A DNA stretch of 64,000 nucleotides from the NCBI RefSeq assembly GCF_009877435.1, contig NZ_WXEX01000004.1, positions 246,864 through 310,863 of the forward strand, given 5' to 3'. The notes under the pieces were generated by a model. That model saw only the letters and a list, made by a program, of their open reading frames with translations. It was not told where the DNA came from and searched no databases. The DNA is from Heliomicrobium gestii. Its GTDB lineage: Bacteria > Bacillota > Desulfitobacteriia > Heliobacteriales > Heliobacteriaceae. This document shows, one piece after another, positions 8,854 through 17,192 of this stretch (within the stretch, counting starts at the first letter, position 1; every line of letters begins with the position of its first letter). Made by a program: the position numbers and the translations under genes.

Positions 8854-10023
8854 GTGAGAAAACTGCTGACCTTTTCCCTTGTCGCCGCGCTGCTTTTCGC
8901 CGGTTGGCGCTTGCTCTCCCCCTTTGCGCCGCCTCTGCCCGGATATCGGGGGCTCTCGGCAACGGCGGAACTGCCATCATGGCAGGAAGCGCGTTTAACG
9001 ATGCAGCGCTGGGCCGATGATGTAAAAAACCGCCTAATGGGCATCGATTACGACCAAACACGGACGAACGTCGTCGACGGCCTCAAAAACGGCGTCGACC
9101 GGGTCAAAGAGGCCATCGACGATCCTGAGCAGGTAAAACAGCAACTCACCCAACGCCTCAACAAAATCGTCGACAATGTGGAAGCCGTCAACGATCAACT
9201 GCTCATTCAGGGCCGCGATCCCCGGGAGCTGCTGGCCAAGCACTTCGGCGGCCGCCACCTGCCTCGCCCTTCTGATGCGGAGACGAGCAGCCGGACTCAG
9301 AAAACGCCAGCAGGCATCCAGGTCCTGGCCGGCGACAACGGTGTTCCCGACAGCATCGTCCGGCAGGCCGCTGAAACGGTGCAGACCCTATCGCTGCCGA
9401 TCGTGCAGGCCAAGTTGGGACAAGCCCCCTCAAACCAGGCGGTCGTCGTCCTCTACTCGACAAAAAACGCCTACCGGAAGGCCCTTACCGGCGCCGGAGT
9501 GGATGCGGACCTCATCACCCCCATCGTCGAGAACACGAACGGCATCTGCATCGGCACAGACGTCTGGCTCCCACTCTACTCCCTGCAGGACAAATCGAGC
9601 CTGGCGAATGTGCTCACCCATGAACTCACCCATGTCGTCTTCAACGAACAGGGCCTGGGAACCAAGCTGCCGACCTGGGTCAACGAAGGGGTGGCCTGGG
9701 ATGCCGGCATGACGGCGATGAAGAAGGTAAACCCGGCCATGGCGCGCCGCATGGCCAGCTCCTTGAACAGCCAGCTCGGCCGGGCCGCCAAGGAAGGCCG
9801 CATCCTCCCCCTCGCCGCCTCGGAAGAAGACATCCTGCGAGCCGACTACAACGTGGAGTGGCAGGACTACCAAGCCGTCGATGACCTGATCAAGAAGTAT
9901 GGCGAAGACCGCCTGCGCGCCTTTTTGACGGGGGCGCGGCGAAGCGGTGTCGCCGCCAGCTTCCAGGCCCAGTACGGCATGTCCATCACCCGTTTTGAAC
10001 GAGAGTTTGCGGCAGCTCTCTAA
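8854..10023 (+). CDS. Membrane-anchored peptidase MA-like gluzincin
   Basis: A 389-residue protein. The N-terminal hydrophobic segment (RKLLTFSLVAALLFAGWRLL) acts as signal anchor or signal peptide. A charged helical stretch (residues about 50-130) follows. The catalytic domain has the zinc motif HELTHVVFNE and a downstream WVNEGVAW Glu, the layout of the peptidase MA family seen in Firmicutes. It should act outside the membrane; the substrate is unknown. The start is GTG 8854 with AAGGGGATG just upstream; the frame opens earlier, at 8758, but without a ribosome site. A bidirectional terminator follows. It is divergent from the PIG-L leader promoter. Confidence 0.85.
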   Translation: MRKLLTFSLVAALLFAGWRLLSPFAPPLPGYRGLSATAELPSWQEARLTMQRWADDVKNRLMGIDYDQTRTNVVDGLKNGVDRVKEAIDDPEQVKQQLTQRLNKIVDNVEAVNDQLLIQGRDPRELLAKHFGGRHLPRPSDAETSSRTQKTPAGIQVLAGDNGVPDSIVRQAAETVQTLSLPIVQAKLGQAPSNQAVVVLYSTKNAYRKALTGAGVDADLITPIVENTNGICIGTDVWLPLYSLQDKSSLANVLTHELTHVVFNEQGLGTKLPTWVNEGVAWDAGMTAMKKVNPAMARRMASSLNSQLGRAAKEGRILPLAASEEDILRADYNVEWQDYQAVDDLIKKYGEDRLRAFLTGARRSGVAASFQAQYGMSITRFEREFAAAL

Positions 10024-10087
10024 CCAGGCGCGATCGCCCCTCCGCAACACAACCGATCAAAGGATGAAGACAAGGGGAATCGTGAAG

Positions 10088-10119
10088 AAAAAAGCGTGAG
10101 CTCTGCGCCCACGCTTTTT
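10088..10119 (+). terminator. Bidirectional terminator
   Basis: AAAAAAGCGTG pairs with CACGCTTTTT around a short GC-rich loop, 65 bases after the peptidase stop. It can end both the plus-strand peptidase gene and the minus-strand small gene that stops at 10147. Confidence 0.85.
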
Positions 10120-10146
10120 CCTCTTTTCTATTTCCCTAGTCGCTGC

Positions 10147-10281
10147 TTATCCGCCGTACCCGAAACCGAAGCCGGTTCCCAGGATGGCGATGATGATGAT
10201 CAGGATGGCGAGCGCGACGATGCAGTTGCCGATATACCCGCCGCTGGCGCATGCGGGACCTACAGGACCGCAATTACTCAT
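10147..10281 (-). CDS. Tiny hydrophobic Gly-rich protein (YjcZ-like, 44 aa)
   Basis: A 44-residue ORF. It has a Cys/Gly/Pro N-terminus (MSNCGPVGPACASGGYIGNC), one membrane helix (IVALAILIIIIAILG) and a Gly-aromatic tail (GFGFGYGG). This is the layout of the YjcZ/YjcM-like small proteins often linked to sporulation in Firmicutes. The GGGGAGGG ribosome site is well placed. The neighbouring minus-strand gene at 10355 has the same design, suggesting a pair from an old duplication. The role is unknown; it may sit in the spore or cell membrane. Confidence 0.7.
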   Translation of the reverse strand: MSNCGPVGPACASGGYIGNCIVALAILIIIIAILGTGFGFGYGG

Positions 10282-10354
10282 CTGGACACCCTCCCCTCGC
10301 TCTTTTTTGACGCCGCTCCCTACCGAGCGGTGACCGAATGATTACCCGCTCCGG

Positions 10355-10477
10355 TTACTGACCGCCGGTGTATCCGAATCCAACGATGCTGGGGTAAAAG
10401 GCGCCGATCACGATGAGGGTGATGACAAGACCGGCGACAACGCCGAAACCGGTGCCACCATAAACATGACAACCCAT
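10355..10477 (-). CDS. Tiny hydrophobic Gly-rich protein (YjcZ-like, 40 aa)
   Basis: Forty residues: a short Cys/His/Gly head (MGCHVYGGTGFG), one hydrophobic helix (VVAGLVITLIVIGAF) and a tail ending GFGYTGG, like that of the downstream 44-residue protein. GGAAAGGAGG lies eight bases before the ATG at 10477, which fixes the start; the frame stays open to 10621 but that part is not plausible protein. Probably cotranscribed with the gene at 10147. The function is not known. Confidence 0.68.
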   Translation of the reverse strand: MGCHVYGGTGFGVVAGLVITLIVIGAFYPSIVGFGYTGGQ

Positions 10478-10543
10478 GCCTGCAGCCTCCTTTCCAGTAG
10501 CAAATCCGAGGTGGGAACTGCCTCCACTAACAAGGTATGGAAA

Positions 10544-10584
10544 ACAATGGTCCGGCGGTACACAAGATACCGCCGGACCATTGT
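10544..10584. repeat. Perfect 17-bp inverted repeat between divergent genes
   Basis: ACAATGGTCCGGCGGTA (10544-10560) and its exact complement (10568-10584) are separated by seven bases. GTTTTC follows on the plus strand and TTTTCC on the minus strand. It could be a bidirectional terminator or an operator/leader hairpin; its place between two divergent genes is unusual for a simple terminator. Confidence 0.7.
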
Positions 10585-10656
10585 GTTTTCGTATACTCCC
10601 GCCCCGTTCGGGCGACACCATAAGCAGGATCTGATGCCACGTTGAGGAGGCTTCCT

Positions 10657-11439
10657 ATGGTCAGCAACCTGTCGTTTCTTTATATGTCGATTTCGGTGCT
10701 TTTATCGATCGGGGTCCCTGTGGGCCTGCTCATATACCTGCATCAACGCCAATCGATCTCCTGGAAAGCAGTCACCGTCGGCGCCCTCGTCTGGTTCTTT
10801 TTTACCCAGGGCCTCGAAAAAATGGTCCATATCTATGTCTTCAACGTCAACCCGTTTACGGCGGAATGGCTGAAACATCCGCTCTGGTTCGCCCTCTATG
10901 GCGCCCTGGCGGCTGGGATTTTCGAGGAGGCCGGCCGCTACATCGGCTTTACGTCGTGGCTGAAAGCATCGCGCGCCCGGAAGGACGGCGTCGCCTACGG
11001 GCTGGGCCACGGCGGCGTCGAGTCGCTGCTGGTCGGCGGCATCATGGGCGTCCAGTCCATTCTGATGGCCCGCATGATCAATAGAGGGACCCTGGACACG
11101 CTGGGCGACAAGCTGTCGCCGGAGGTGCTGGAACAGGCGAAAAACCTCCTGCTGTCTACACCGCCGATCGCTTTTCTGGCCGGGGGCTTGGAGCGAAACA
11201 TCGCCCTCGCCATGCAGATCGCCCTGTCCCTGCTGGTGCTCTACGGGGTGCGGCAAGGGAAGCTGGCGATTCTCTTCGCCGCCATCGCCGCCCATGCCAT
11301 CATCGACTTTCCCGTTGCCCTCTACCAATCGATGCGCTTTGACACCCTGTACCTGTTCCTCTACCTTATCATCCTCTTTGCGATTTCCCTCTTCTTCATC
11401 TTCTGGTCAAAGCGGCTCTTTCCTAGGGAAGATAGATGA
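10657..11439 (+). CDS. YhfC-family intramembrane protease-like protein
   Basis: A 260-residue polytopic membrane protein with about seven helices. Motifs include FEEAGRYIG and GLGHGGVESLL, then HAIIDFPVAL in a late helix. These Glu-Glu and His residues are the pattern of the YhfC/CAAX-protease-related glutamic intramembrane family. It probably cleaves or binds a membrane substrate that is unknown. The start is ATG 10657 (MVSNLSFLYM) with GAGGAGG upstream. Its 3' end overlaps the convergent M24 peptidase gene by 17 bases, so there is no room for a terminator between them. Confidence 0.82.
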   Translation: MVSNLSFLYMSISVLLSIGVPVGLLIYLHQRQSISWKAVTVGALVWFFFTQGLEKMVHIYVFNVNPFTAEWLKHPLWFALYGALAAGIFEEAGRYIGFTSWLKASRARKDGVAYGLGHGGVESLLVGGIMGVQSILMARMINRGTLDTLGDKLSPEVLEQAKNLLLSTPPIAFLAGGLERNIALAMQIALSLLVLYGVRQGKLAILFAAIAAHAIIDFPVALYQSMRFDTLYLFLYLIILFAISLFFIFWSKRLFPREDR

Positions 11440-12607
11440 TCCCTTCATCAAATCGGGTGATCGTCTCGAGCCCGCCGGCGCGAACAACCAAGGTGTCTTC
11501 GATGCCGACGGCGCCTTCCGGAAAAACGAACTTCGGTTCCAGGGCAAAGACCATTCCTTCTTCCAGGGGCATGGCGACGCCTTTGGCGAGAACAGGAAGT
11601 TCATCCAATTCGATGCCGACGCCGTGGCCGACAAAGGCCACTTTTTCTTTGTGGCCCATGAAGTGATCGGCCAAACCGTAGTCTTTCGCCTTCTGAAGGG
11701 CAAAGTCAAAGAGTTCCCCGCCTGTCACGCCGGGACGGGCCTTTTCGCGCAGACCGGCCAGGATCTCCAGGGCGACCTGGTGGGCCCGCTCCAGTTGGGC
11801 CGGCAACCGGCCCATACAGAAGACGCGGGACTGGTCGACGCCGTAGCCGTCGATGACCCCCACTTGGTCGACCATGACCGGCTCATCCCGTTCAATCACC
11901 TTCGCGCCCGACCCCATGGCAAAGGAAGGGTTGAGGCCGACGCCGCCGATGGGTCCCTCGAAGAAGGACGGAACGGACAGGTTGGCCCCGGAGAGGGTAT
12001 GGCCGTAGCTGATATCCATGTTAAAGCCGCGGGTGCGCGTCAGCCCCTGGTGCCCGTGGCGGCGGAAACAGGCCTCCACCTCGGCGGCCAGTTCCACCTC
12101 AGTCATCCCGGCTCGCAGCCACCGGGGCACGTTGCCAAAGACGATCCCGTTCAGGTCCGCCGCTTCGGCCAACCGTTCCAATTCGAAATCTGTCTTGACC
12201 GCCCGCGCCGACCGGATCAGGGACGAGGCGTCCTCCAGTCGGCTGGCGGCAAAGAGCTTTTGATAGCGCTGGAAATGGACGACCGGCAACACGTCCAACT
12301 CCAGTCCGAGCCGCGCCGGGACACCGAACCCGTAAGCGGTCAGCATGGCCGGCAGTTCTTTGGGGTTGTCCAAGGGAACGATCTGCGCCAGCGCCGATTC
12401 CTGCCGCGCCCGTTCCAGGTTCCGTTTCACCATCAGCAGCGCTTTTCCCTCGGCCGGGATGTAAAGATGGGAGCGCTGGATGGTGCCGGAAAAGTAAAAG
12501 AGGTCGGCATTTTGCAGGATCAGCGCGCCGTCCAGGCCTTTCTGGCGCAGCATGGATTGAAACCGTTCGATCCGCCGTTCCAGTTCCGCTGCCGGTGTAT
12601 ACCGCAT
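11423..12607 (-). CDS. M24 family Xaa-Pro peptidase
   Basis: A 394-residue protein. An N-terminal creatinase-like domain (residues 1-150) is followed by the pita-bread catalytic domain. The five metal ligands are recognisable: Asp in MVDQVGV, Asp in YGVDQSRVF, His in FVGHGVGIELDELP, Glu in ALEPKFVFP and Glu in GIEDTLVV. It should remove N-terminal residues preceding proline in cytoplasmic peptides. The start ATG has AAGGAG nine bases upstream. It lies 102 bases downstream of the HAD phosphatase gene and may share its transcript. It overlaps the convergent gene ending at 11439. Confidence 0.9.
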   Translation of the reverse strand: MRYTPAAELERRIERFQSMLRQKGLDGALILQNADLFYFSGTIQRSHLYIPAEGKALLMVKRNLERARQESALAQIVPLDNPKELPAMLTAYGFGVPARLGLELDVLPVVHFQRYQKLFAASRLEDASSLIRSARAVKTDFELERLAEAADLNGIVFGNVPRWLRAGMTEVELAAEVEACFRRHGHQGLTRTRGFNMDISYGHTLSGANLSVPSFFEGPIGGVGLNPSFAMGSGAKVIERDEPVMVDQVGVIDGYGVDQSRVFCMGRLPAQLERAHQVALEILAGLREKARPGVTGGELFDFALQKAKDYGLADHFMGHKEKVAFVGHGVGIELDELPVLAKGVAMPLEEGMVFALEPKFVFPEGAVGIEDTLVVRAGGLETITRFDEGIIYLP

Positions 12608-12709
12608 GGGCTCAACTCCTTATCCGCTATTTTTCACCGAAAAAGTCAGCCGCTATAAAGGACCCTTGCGAGCGTCCTCCCCGTTTCCGCCGATCTGGCC
12701 GGTATCCCC

Positions 12710-13369
12710 CTATCGTTCGTCAATCACCTGAAAGATTTCCGAGGGATGGCCGATCAGCCGCTGCGCCCCGCTGGACAACAGCTCCCCGGCGGGACGAAAG
12801 CCCCAGAGGACGCCGATGGCCGCCATGCCGGCGCCGGTCGCCGTCTGCATGTCTGTGTTCGTATCGCCCAGGTAAAGGATGTCGGCAGGCGCGAACCGGA
12901 GGCGCTCGGCGATCTCCAAGGCGCCAGAGGGATCGGGCTTTTTCGGCACGGAGGGACGTTGGCCGAATACGATGGAAAAAGGCCGCTGCGGAAAATAATA
13001 ATCGGTCATCTCCACGGTCCAGTCGTGGGGCTTATTCGATAAGACCGCCATCGGCAGGCCCCGCGACGCCAGTCCGTCGATCATGTCCACCACCCCTGCG
13101 TAGGGACCTGTTTTTACGGCCCAGTGCTGACCATATTCGGACTGCATCTCGGCCAGGCAGCGCCGTTGCGTCTCGTCGTCACAACAATCTTCGGGCAAGA
13201 CGCGCTTCACCAGTGTCGCCAACCCGTCACCGACAAAGTAACGGTACGCATCGACAGGATGAACGGGAAAGCCGGCCCGGGCGAGCACACGGTTCATCGA
13301 ATCGGCCAGATCGGCCAAGGTGTCGAGAAGGGTTCCATCCAGATCAAAGAGAACGGCCTTGTACGCCAA
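12710..13369 (-). CDS. HAD hydrolase, phosphoglycolate phosphatase-like
   Basis: A 219-residue HAD phosphatase. It has motif I (LFDLDGTLLDT), a helical cap, motif II Ser in VLSNKPH, the Lys in PKKPDPSGAL, and motif IV LGDTNTDMQTA. It is closest to Gph/PpaX-type phosphatases acting on phosphoglycolate or similar small phosphoesters; specificity is not decidable. The start is probably TTG 13369 (MAYKAVLFDL), because AGAAGGAG is eight bases upstream; the in-frame GTG at 13378 overlaps that ribosome site. It is followed by the M24 peptidase gene. Confidence 0.88.
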   Translation of the reverse strand: MAYKAVLFDLDGTLLDTLADLADSMNRVLARAGFPVHPVDAYRYFVGDGLATLVKRVLPEDCCDDETQRRCLAEMQSEYGQHWAVKTGPYAGVVDMIDGLASRGLPMAVLSNKPHDWTVEMTDYYFPQRPFSIVFGQRPSVPKKPDPSGALEIAERLRFAPADILYLGDTNTDMQTATGAGMAAIGVLWGFRPAGELLSSGAQRLIGHPSEIFQVIDER

Positions 13370-13603
13370 TGAGGTCACTCCTTCTGCAAGTTGATCGATG
13401 ATTCTTTTGTATTGGCGGCAGGCGCCGGGAATCCCTTTTCCCTTCCGGAAAAATGAGAACCCGGAAGTTTTTTCACAATTTTGCCCCTTTGTCTCCTTTT
13501 CCTCTTAAACGAAAGAAGAAAAATCTGTATAATGTAATTGCAATCGCAAAATACATGCTTCATCGGCAGACCGTACCTTATTGCCCGTAAGGCGGTGATC
13601 CTT

Positions 13604-16471
13604 TTGACGATTCCCCCGGGTTTATCGGAACCGCTCCTGGCGGTGGTGCGCCAATTCCCGTTAGCGCTGGCGGTGTTGGACCCCGATCAGACGATCCTCT
13701 TTCTAAATCCAGCCGCTGAAGGGCTGACCGGATGGGACAGCCAGACTCTAACCGGTCGCCGGAGCGATGATTTTTTTCAAGTCCAAGAGAAATTACCGAC
13801 CGAACTGCCCGCCTACTGTGGCCGGATCGTCACCCCGGAGGGGGACTTCCGCGCCCTTTGCGCTCAGACCCATCCCTTCCAGGATGGCGATCGAAAACTG
13901 ACGCTCGTGGTTCTGGAAGCGATTGCCGCCAATTGTGGATTTCCACCGTCGTTTGATGGCCTTTGCCATCATCTGTCTGGCCGGTATTTTACATTGCTCA
14001 AAGAGTGCAAGCAGATGGAGAAGACCCTTCGTGAGAGGGACCAGCGTTTTCGCGATGTGGAACGGGCCTTTGACGAGTTTATCTGGGAGATCGACGCGGA
14101 AGGCCGGTATACCTATGTGTCGCCGCAGATTCGCCTGATCCTGGGCCTTTCGCCAGAGGAACTGCTGGGTCAGTCGGTTCGGCAATACGTCTATCCCGAT
14201 GATGTGGCCCACTTCTGGAACGGGTTTACCGAGGCCGCCGTCGCTAACGGGATCGTCCGCAGTCTGGAATACCGCCGGCGCTCGGCCGGCGGGGAGCTTC
14301 GCTGGCTGAGCGACAATGGCGTCCCCATCATCGACGACCAGGGGACTGTGATCGGTTTTCGCGGCGCCACGCTGGACATTACCAGACAAAAAGCGGCGGA
14401 AGCCGCCCTACGTGACAGTGAGGAGAGTTATCGCTCCATCGTCACCGCCATCGCCGAAGGTATGGTGGTCCAGGAACGGGATGGCCGCATCGTGTCCTTT
14501 AACCGAAAAGCGGAGACGATTTTGGGCCTGACACCGGACCAGTTGCTGGGACGGAGCCCCTACGACCCCCGCTGGCGCGCCATTCGAGAAGACGGATCGC
14601 CCTTTCCCGGGGAGGAACACCCCTCCATGGTTTCCTTGCGCACCGGAAAAGCCTGTCACAATGTCGTCATGGGCGTTCACAAGCCAAACGGCGAGATGTC
14701 CTGGATCCTGATCAATGCCGAGCCCCTCTACCGGCCCGGTGAAGATCTGCCCTACCGGGTGGTGGCGACCTTTACCGATATTACGGAACGGCGCAAGATT
14801 GAACAAAAACTGCTGGAAACAAGAGAACAGTTGAAAAACCTCTTCAACAGCCTGAACATCGTATTCTGGTCCTATGATGTGTCACGGGACCGCCTGTTGC
14901 AGCTTTCCCCTGCCTGCGAGGAACTCTTCGGCGTTCCCGCCAAGGTCTTTTTCGATCATCCCGCTCGGTGGGTTCAGGCGATTCACCCGGACGATCTGCC
15001 TCGCCTGCAGCGCATGGTCAAACGGGTTCTCCTCGGCAAAGCGGTTCAGGATGAGTTCCAGATCGTGCGCAACAACGGAGACACCCGCTGGGTGTGCGGT
15101 CATGTCATCGCGGTGATGGACAACGCCGGGACGGTCATCCGCCTCGACGGCATGTTGATGGACATCACGGAAAAGAAGGAGGTTGACGCCGAACTCCGAA
15201 TCGCCAAGGTCCGGGCCGAAGAAGCCAGCTTGGCCAAGAGTTCCTTCTTGGCGATGATGAGCCATGAGATCCGCACCCCCATGAACGGGATCATCGGCAT
15301 GAACGAACTGCTGCTGGGCACGCGATTGACGACAGAGCAGTTGGACTTCGCCCAGGCAGTCCAGGAGTCGGCGGAAAACCTGCTCACCGTCATCAATGAC
15401 ATCCTCGACTACTCCAAAGTAGAAGCCGGCAAGATGGAATTGGAATCCGTTGTTTTCGATCCCGTTCCCGTGATCGACGGCGTCGCCCGGCTGCTCCGCG
15501 GCAAGGCCCGCGAGAAGGGTCTCTCCATCACCACCGCCATCGCCGATGAAGCGCGCTTTTTCTTCCAGGGCGATCCGGGGCGATTGCGCCAGGTGTTGCT
15601 CAACCTCGTCAGCAACGCCGTCAAGTTTACCGAAAGGGGCGCCATTTCTATCCGGGTGTTTGCCCTCTCCGACACGGGGTCCCAGATCCCCGTCCGTTTT
15701 GAGGTGACAGACACGGGCGTCGGCATCGCGCCGGACGTTCGCGAGTGCCTCTTCCAGCCCTTCAGCCAGGGAAACACATCGATGACGCGCAAATACGGCG
15801 GAACCGGTTTGGGTCTGGCCATCTCCCGGCTCCTCGTCGAACTGATGGGCGGCAAGATCGGTGTGCAGAGCGCGCTTGGGGCAGGGTCCACCTTCTGGTT
15901 CACCCTGCCGATGCGAAAAAGCGCCACTTTGCCTGTCGAAACCTCCGAAATCCGCCGCAGGGCCCCCTCATCGCCGGTTCCCTATCTAACGCCTGAATCC
16001 CCCGCTTCCCCTCTTCATCTTCCTGCATATGTTCTCCCGGCCCATCTTCCCCCACCGCTTCCCCGCCTTTCCCAGGCGTCCATCCTCGTCGTGGAAGACA
16101 ATCCGGTCAACCAGAAGCTGGTCACGGCGCTGTTGCGAAAAATGGGCCTATCGGTTCGCTGCGCCAGCACCGGATTGGAAGCCATCGATGCGTTAGGGGA
16201 AGAATCTTTCGCCGTCATCTTGATGGATTGTCAACTCCCTGAGTTAAACGGATTTGAAACGACCCAGGTGATCCGGGACAGTGAGATCGAAACGGGACTG
16301 CACATCCCCATCATCGCCATGACCGCCCTCTCCATGCCGGATGACCGGGAGCGCTGTCTGCTTGCGGGGATGGATGACTATGTGAGCAAGCCGATCGATC
16401 GAAAACAATTGGCGTCAGTGCTCCTCCGCTGGCTGCGAGTGGTCGGCGATGAAGAGACGGGAACAGATTAA
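13604..16471 (+). CDS. Multi-PAS hybrid sensor histidine kinase with receiver domain
   Basis: About 955 residues, soluble, with no membrane segments. Four PAS domains can be followed: VLDPDQTILFLNPAAEGLTG; FIWEIDAEGRYTYVSPQI; MVVQERDGRIVSFNRKAE; and FWSYDVSRDRLLQLSPACEE. A phosphoacceptor helix (FLAMMSHEIRTPMNGIIG, His about 554), HATPase boxes (NLVSNAVKF, DTGVGIAP, GGTGLGLAIS) and a C-terminal receiver (ILVVEDNPVNQKL, phospho-Asp about 875 in LMDCQLPE) follow. A proline-rich linker precedes the receiver. This is a BarA-like phosphorelay kinase without the Hpt domain. The likely start is TTG 13604, with AAGGCGG upstream; a TATAAT box at 13528-13533 places the RNA start after an earlier in-frame TTG at 13538. 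Confidence 0.9.
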   Translation: MTIPPGLSEPLLAVVRQFPLALAVLDPDQTILFLNPAAEGLTGWDSQTLTGRRSDDFFQVQEKLPTELPAYCGRIVTPEGDFRALCAQTHPFQDGDRKLTLVVLEAIAANCGFPPSFDGLCHHLSGRYFTLLKECKQMEKTLRERDQRFRDVERAFDEFIWEIDAEGRYTYVSPQIRLILGLSPEELLGQSVRQYVYPDDVAHFWNGFTEAAVANGIVRSLEYRRRSAGGELRWLSDNGVPIIDDQGTVIGFRGATLDITRQKAAEAALRDSEESYRSIVTAIAEGMVVQERDGRIVSFNRKAETILGLTPDQLLGRSPYDPRWRAIREDGSPFPGEEHPSMVSLRTGKACHNVVMGVHKPNGEMSWILINAEPLYRPGEDLPYRVVATFTDITERRKIEQKLLETREQLKNLFNSLNIVFWSYDVSRDRLLQLSPACEELFGVPAKVFFDHPARWVQAIHPDDLPRLQRMVKRVLLGKAVQDEFQIVRNNGDTRWVCGHVIAVMDNAGTVIRLDGMLMDITEKKEVDAELRIAKVRAEEASLAKSSFLAMMSHEIRTPMNGIIGMNELLLGTRLTTEQLDFAQAVQESAENLLTVINDILDYSKVEAGKMELESVVFDPVPVIDGVARLLRGKAREKGLSITTAIADEARFFFQGDPGRLRQVLLNLVSNAVKFTERGAISIRVFALSDTGSQIPVRFEVTDTGVGIAPDVRECLFQPFSQGNTSMTRKYGGTGLGLAISRLLVELMGGKIGVQSALGAGSTFWFTLPMRKSATLPVETSEIRRRAPSSPVPYLTPESPASPLHLPAYVLPAHLPPPLPRLSQASILVVEDNPVNQKLVTALLRKMGLSVRCASTGLEAIDALGEESFAVILMDCQLPELNGFETTQVIRDSEIETGLHIPIIAMTALSMPDDRERCLLAGMDDYVSKPIDRKQLASVLLRWLRVVGDEETGTD

Positions 16472-16483
16472 TATCGGCATCAG

Positions 16484-16536
16484 GGACTCTTTTGGGTTTG
16501 ACAGCATGGCCGGCAACCTAAAGGAGTCTTTGTTTT
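16484..16536 (+). terminator. Terminator of the hybrid kinase gene
   Basis: GACTCTTTTGGGTT and AACCTAAAGGAGTC can form a 14-bp stem with G-T pairs, followed by TTTGTTTT. It lies 13 bases after the kinase stop. Confidence 0.7.
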
Positions 16537-16571
16537 CAGTTCATGATGATGGATAACAGGAGGGTGATCGT

Positions 16572-17003
16572 ATGTTCCGAGGAAAAAACCCCAACCGTGT
16601 GCAAGTGGAACAATCAACCCATGACCGCTGTGTCCAGGCCGTCGCCGATCGCCTTATCGCCGAGGGGTACCAGGTGTTGGCTGACCATATTCACTGGGAA
16701 CCTGGCGCGCCCCAAGAGGTCAGTCACTGTGTGCCCGACATCGTGGCCAAAAAAGGCGAGCAGACCACCATCTTTGAGGTGGAGACCTGCTCCACCATCG
16801 GCGACATCCACACCCGTGAACAGTTGGCCGCCTTTTCCCTGACCTACCCGACCGTGCTCGTCATCTCCCAAGACTGTCTCAGCCGCTTCCTTGAAGGCGG
16901 ACCGGTGGAGCATGCGCGCAACCACTTAAAAAAATGGGGACTGAATAAGGTCACCCTGGCCTCTTTTGATTTTCAAACCCAAAAGCTTCAGATTCATCGG
17001 TAG
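16572..17003 (+). CDS. Small protein with PD-(D/E)xK nuclease-like pattern
   Basis: A 143-residue soluble protein with an excellent start (AGGAGGGTGATC before ATG). The segment CVPDIVAKKG, followed by TTIFEVETCS, reads like the D...ExE/K core of restriction-endonuclease-like folds, with flanking helix and strand (HDRCVQAVADRLIAEGYQV; YPTVLVISQD). The usual final Lys is replaced (EVET), so it may be a binding-only or variant nuclease fold. No membrane segment or partner gene is evident; it lies between two terminators. Function unknown; the fold assignment is inference. Confidence 0.7.
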   Translation: MFRGKNPNRVQVEQSTHDRCVQAVADRLIAEGYQVLADHIHWEPGAPQEVSHCVPDIVAKKGEQTTIFEVETCSTIGDIHTREQLAAFSLTYPTVLVISQDCLSRFLEGGPVEHARNHLKKWGLNKVTLASFDFQTQKLQIHR

Positions 17004-17066
17004 CCGTCGTATGGATCGGACATGGGAAGAACCGATGCGCCTGAACATAACGAAAAAATCTCCATG

Positions 17067-17103
17067 GAGCCGTGCGGTGATCGCGCGGCTTCTTTCTTTT
17101 TAC
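17067..17103 (+). terminator. Probable terminator
   Basis: GAGCCGTGCG and CGCGCGGCTTC form a short stem followed by TTTCTTTTT, 64 bases after the stop of the small nuclease-like gene. Confidence 0.6.
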
Positions 17104-17130
17104 CCTTTTGTCGTACCGACCCTCCCAATT

Positions 17131-17156
17131 TAAAAAGCTGCTGATACCTCAGCAGC
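17131..17156 (-). terminator. Terminator of the haloperoxidase-like gene
   Basis: On the minus strand GCTGCTG-AGGTAT-CAGCAGC is followed by TTTTTAAA, 36 bases after the stop at 17193. Confidence 0.75.
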
Positions 17157-17192
17157 AGGCGCAGGTTAGGGCAAGGAATGGGATGGCGGATG

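Noticed and set aside
8666..9061. Minus-strand frame of 131 codons that could explain the terminator at 8567-8614
   Set aside because: It is Arg/Ser-rich, antisense to the peptidase gene, and contains the promoter itself, so it is not a real gene.
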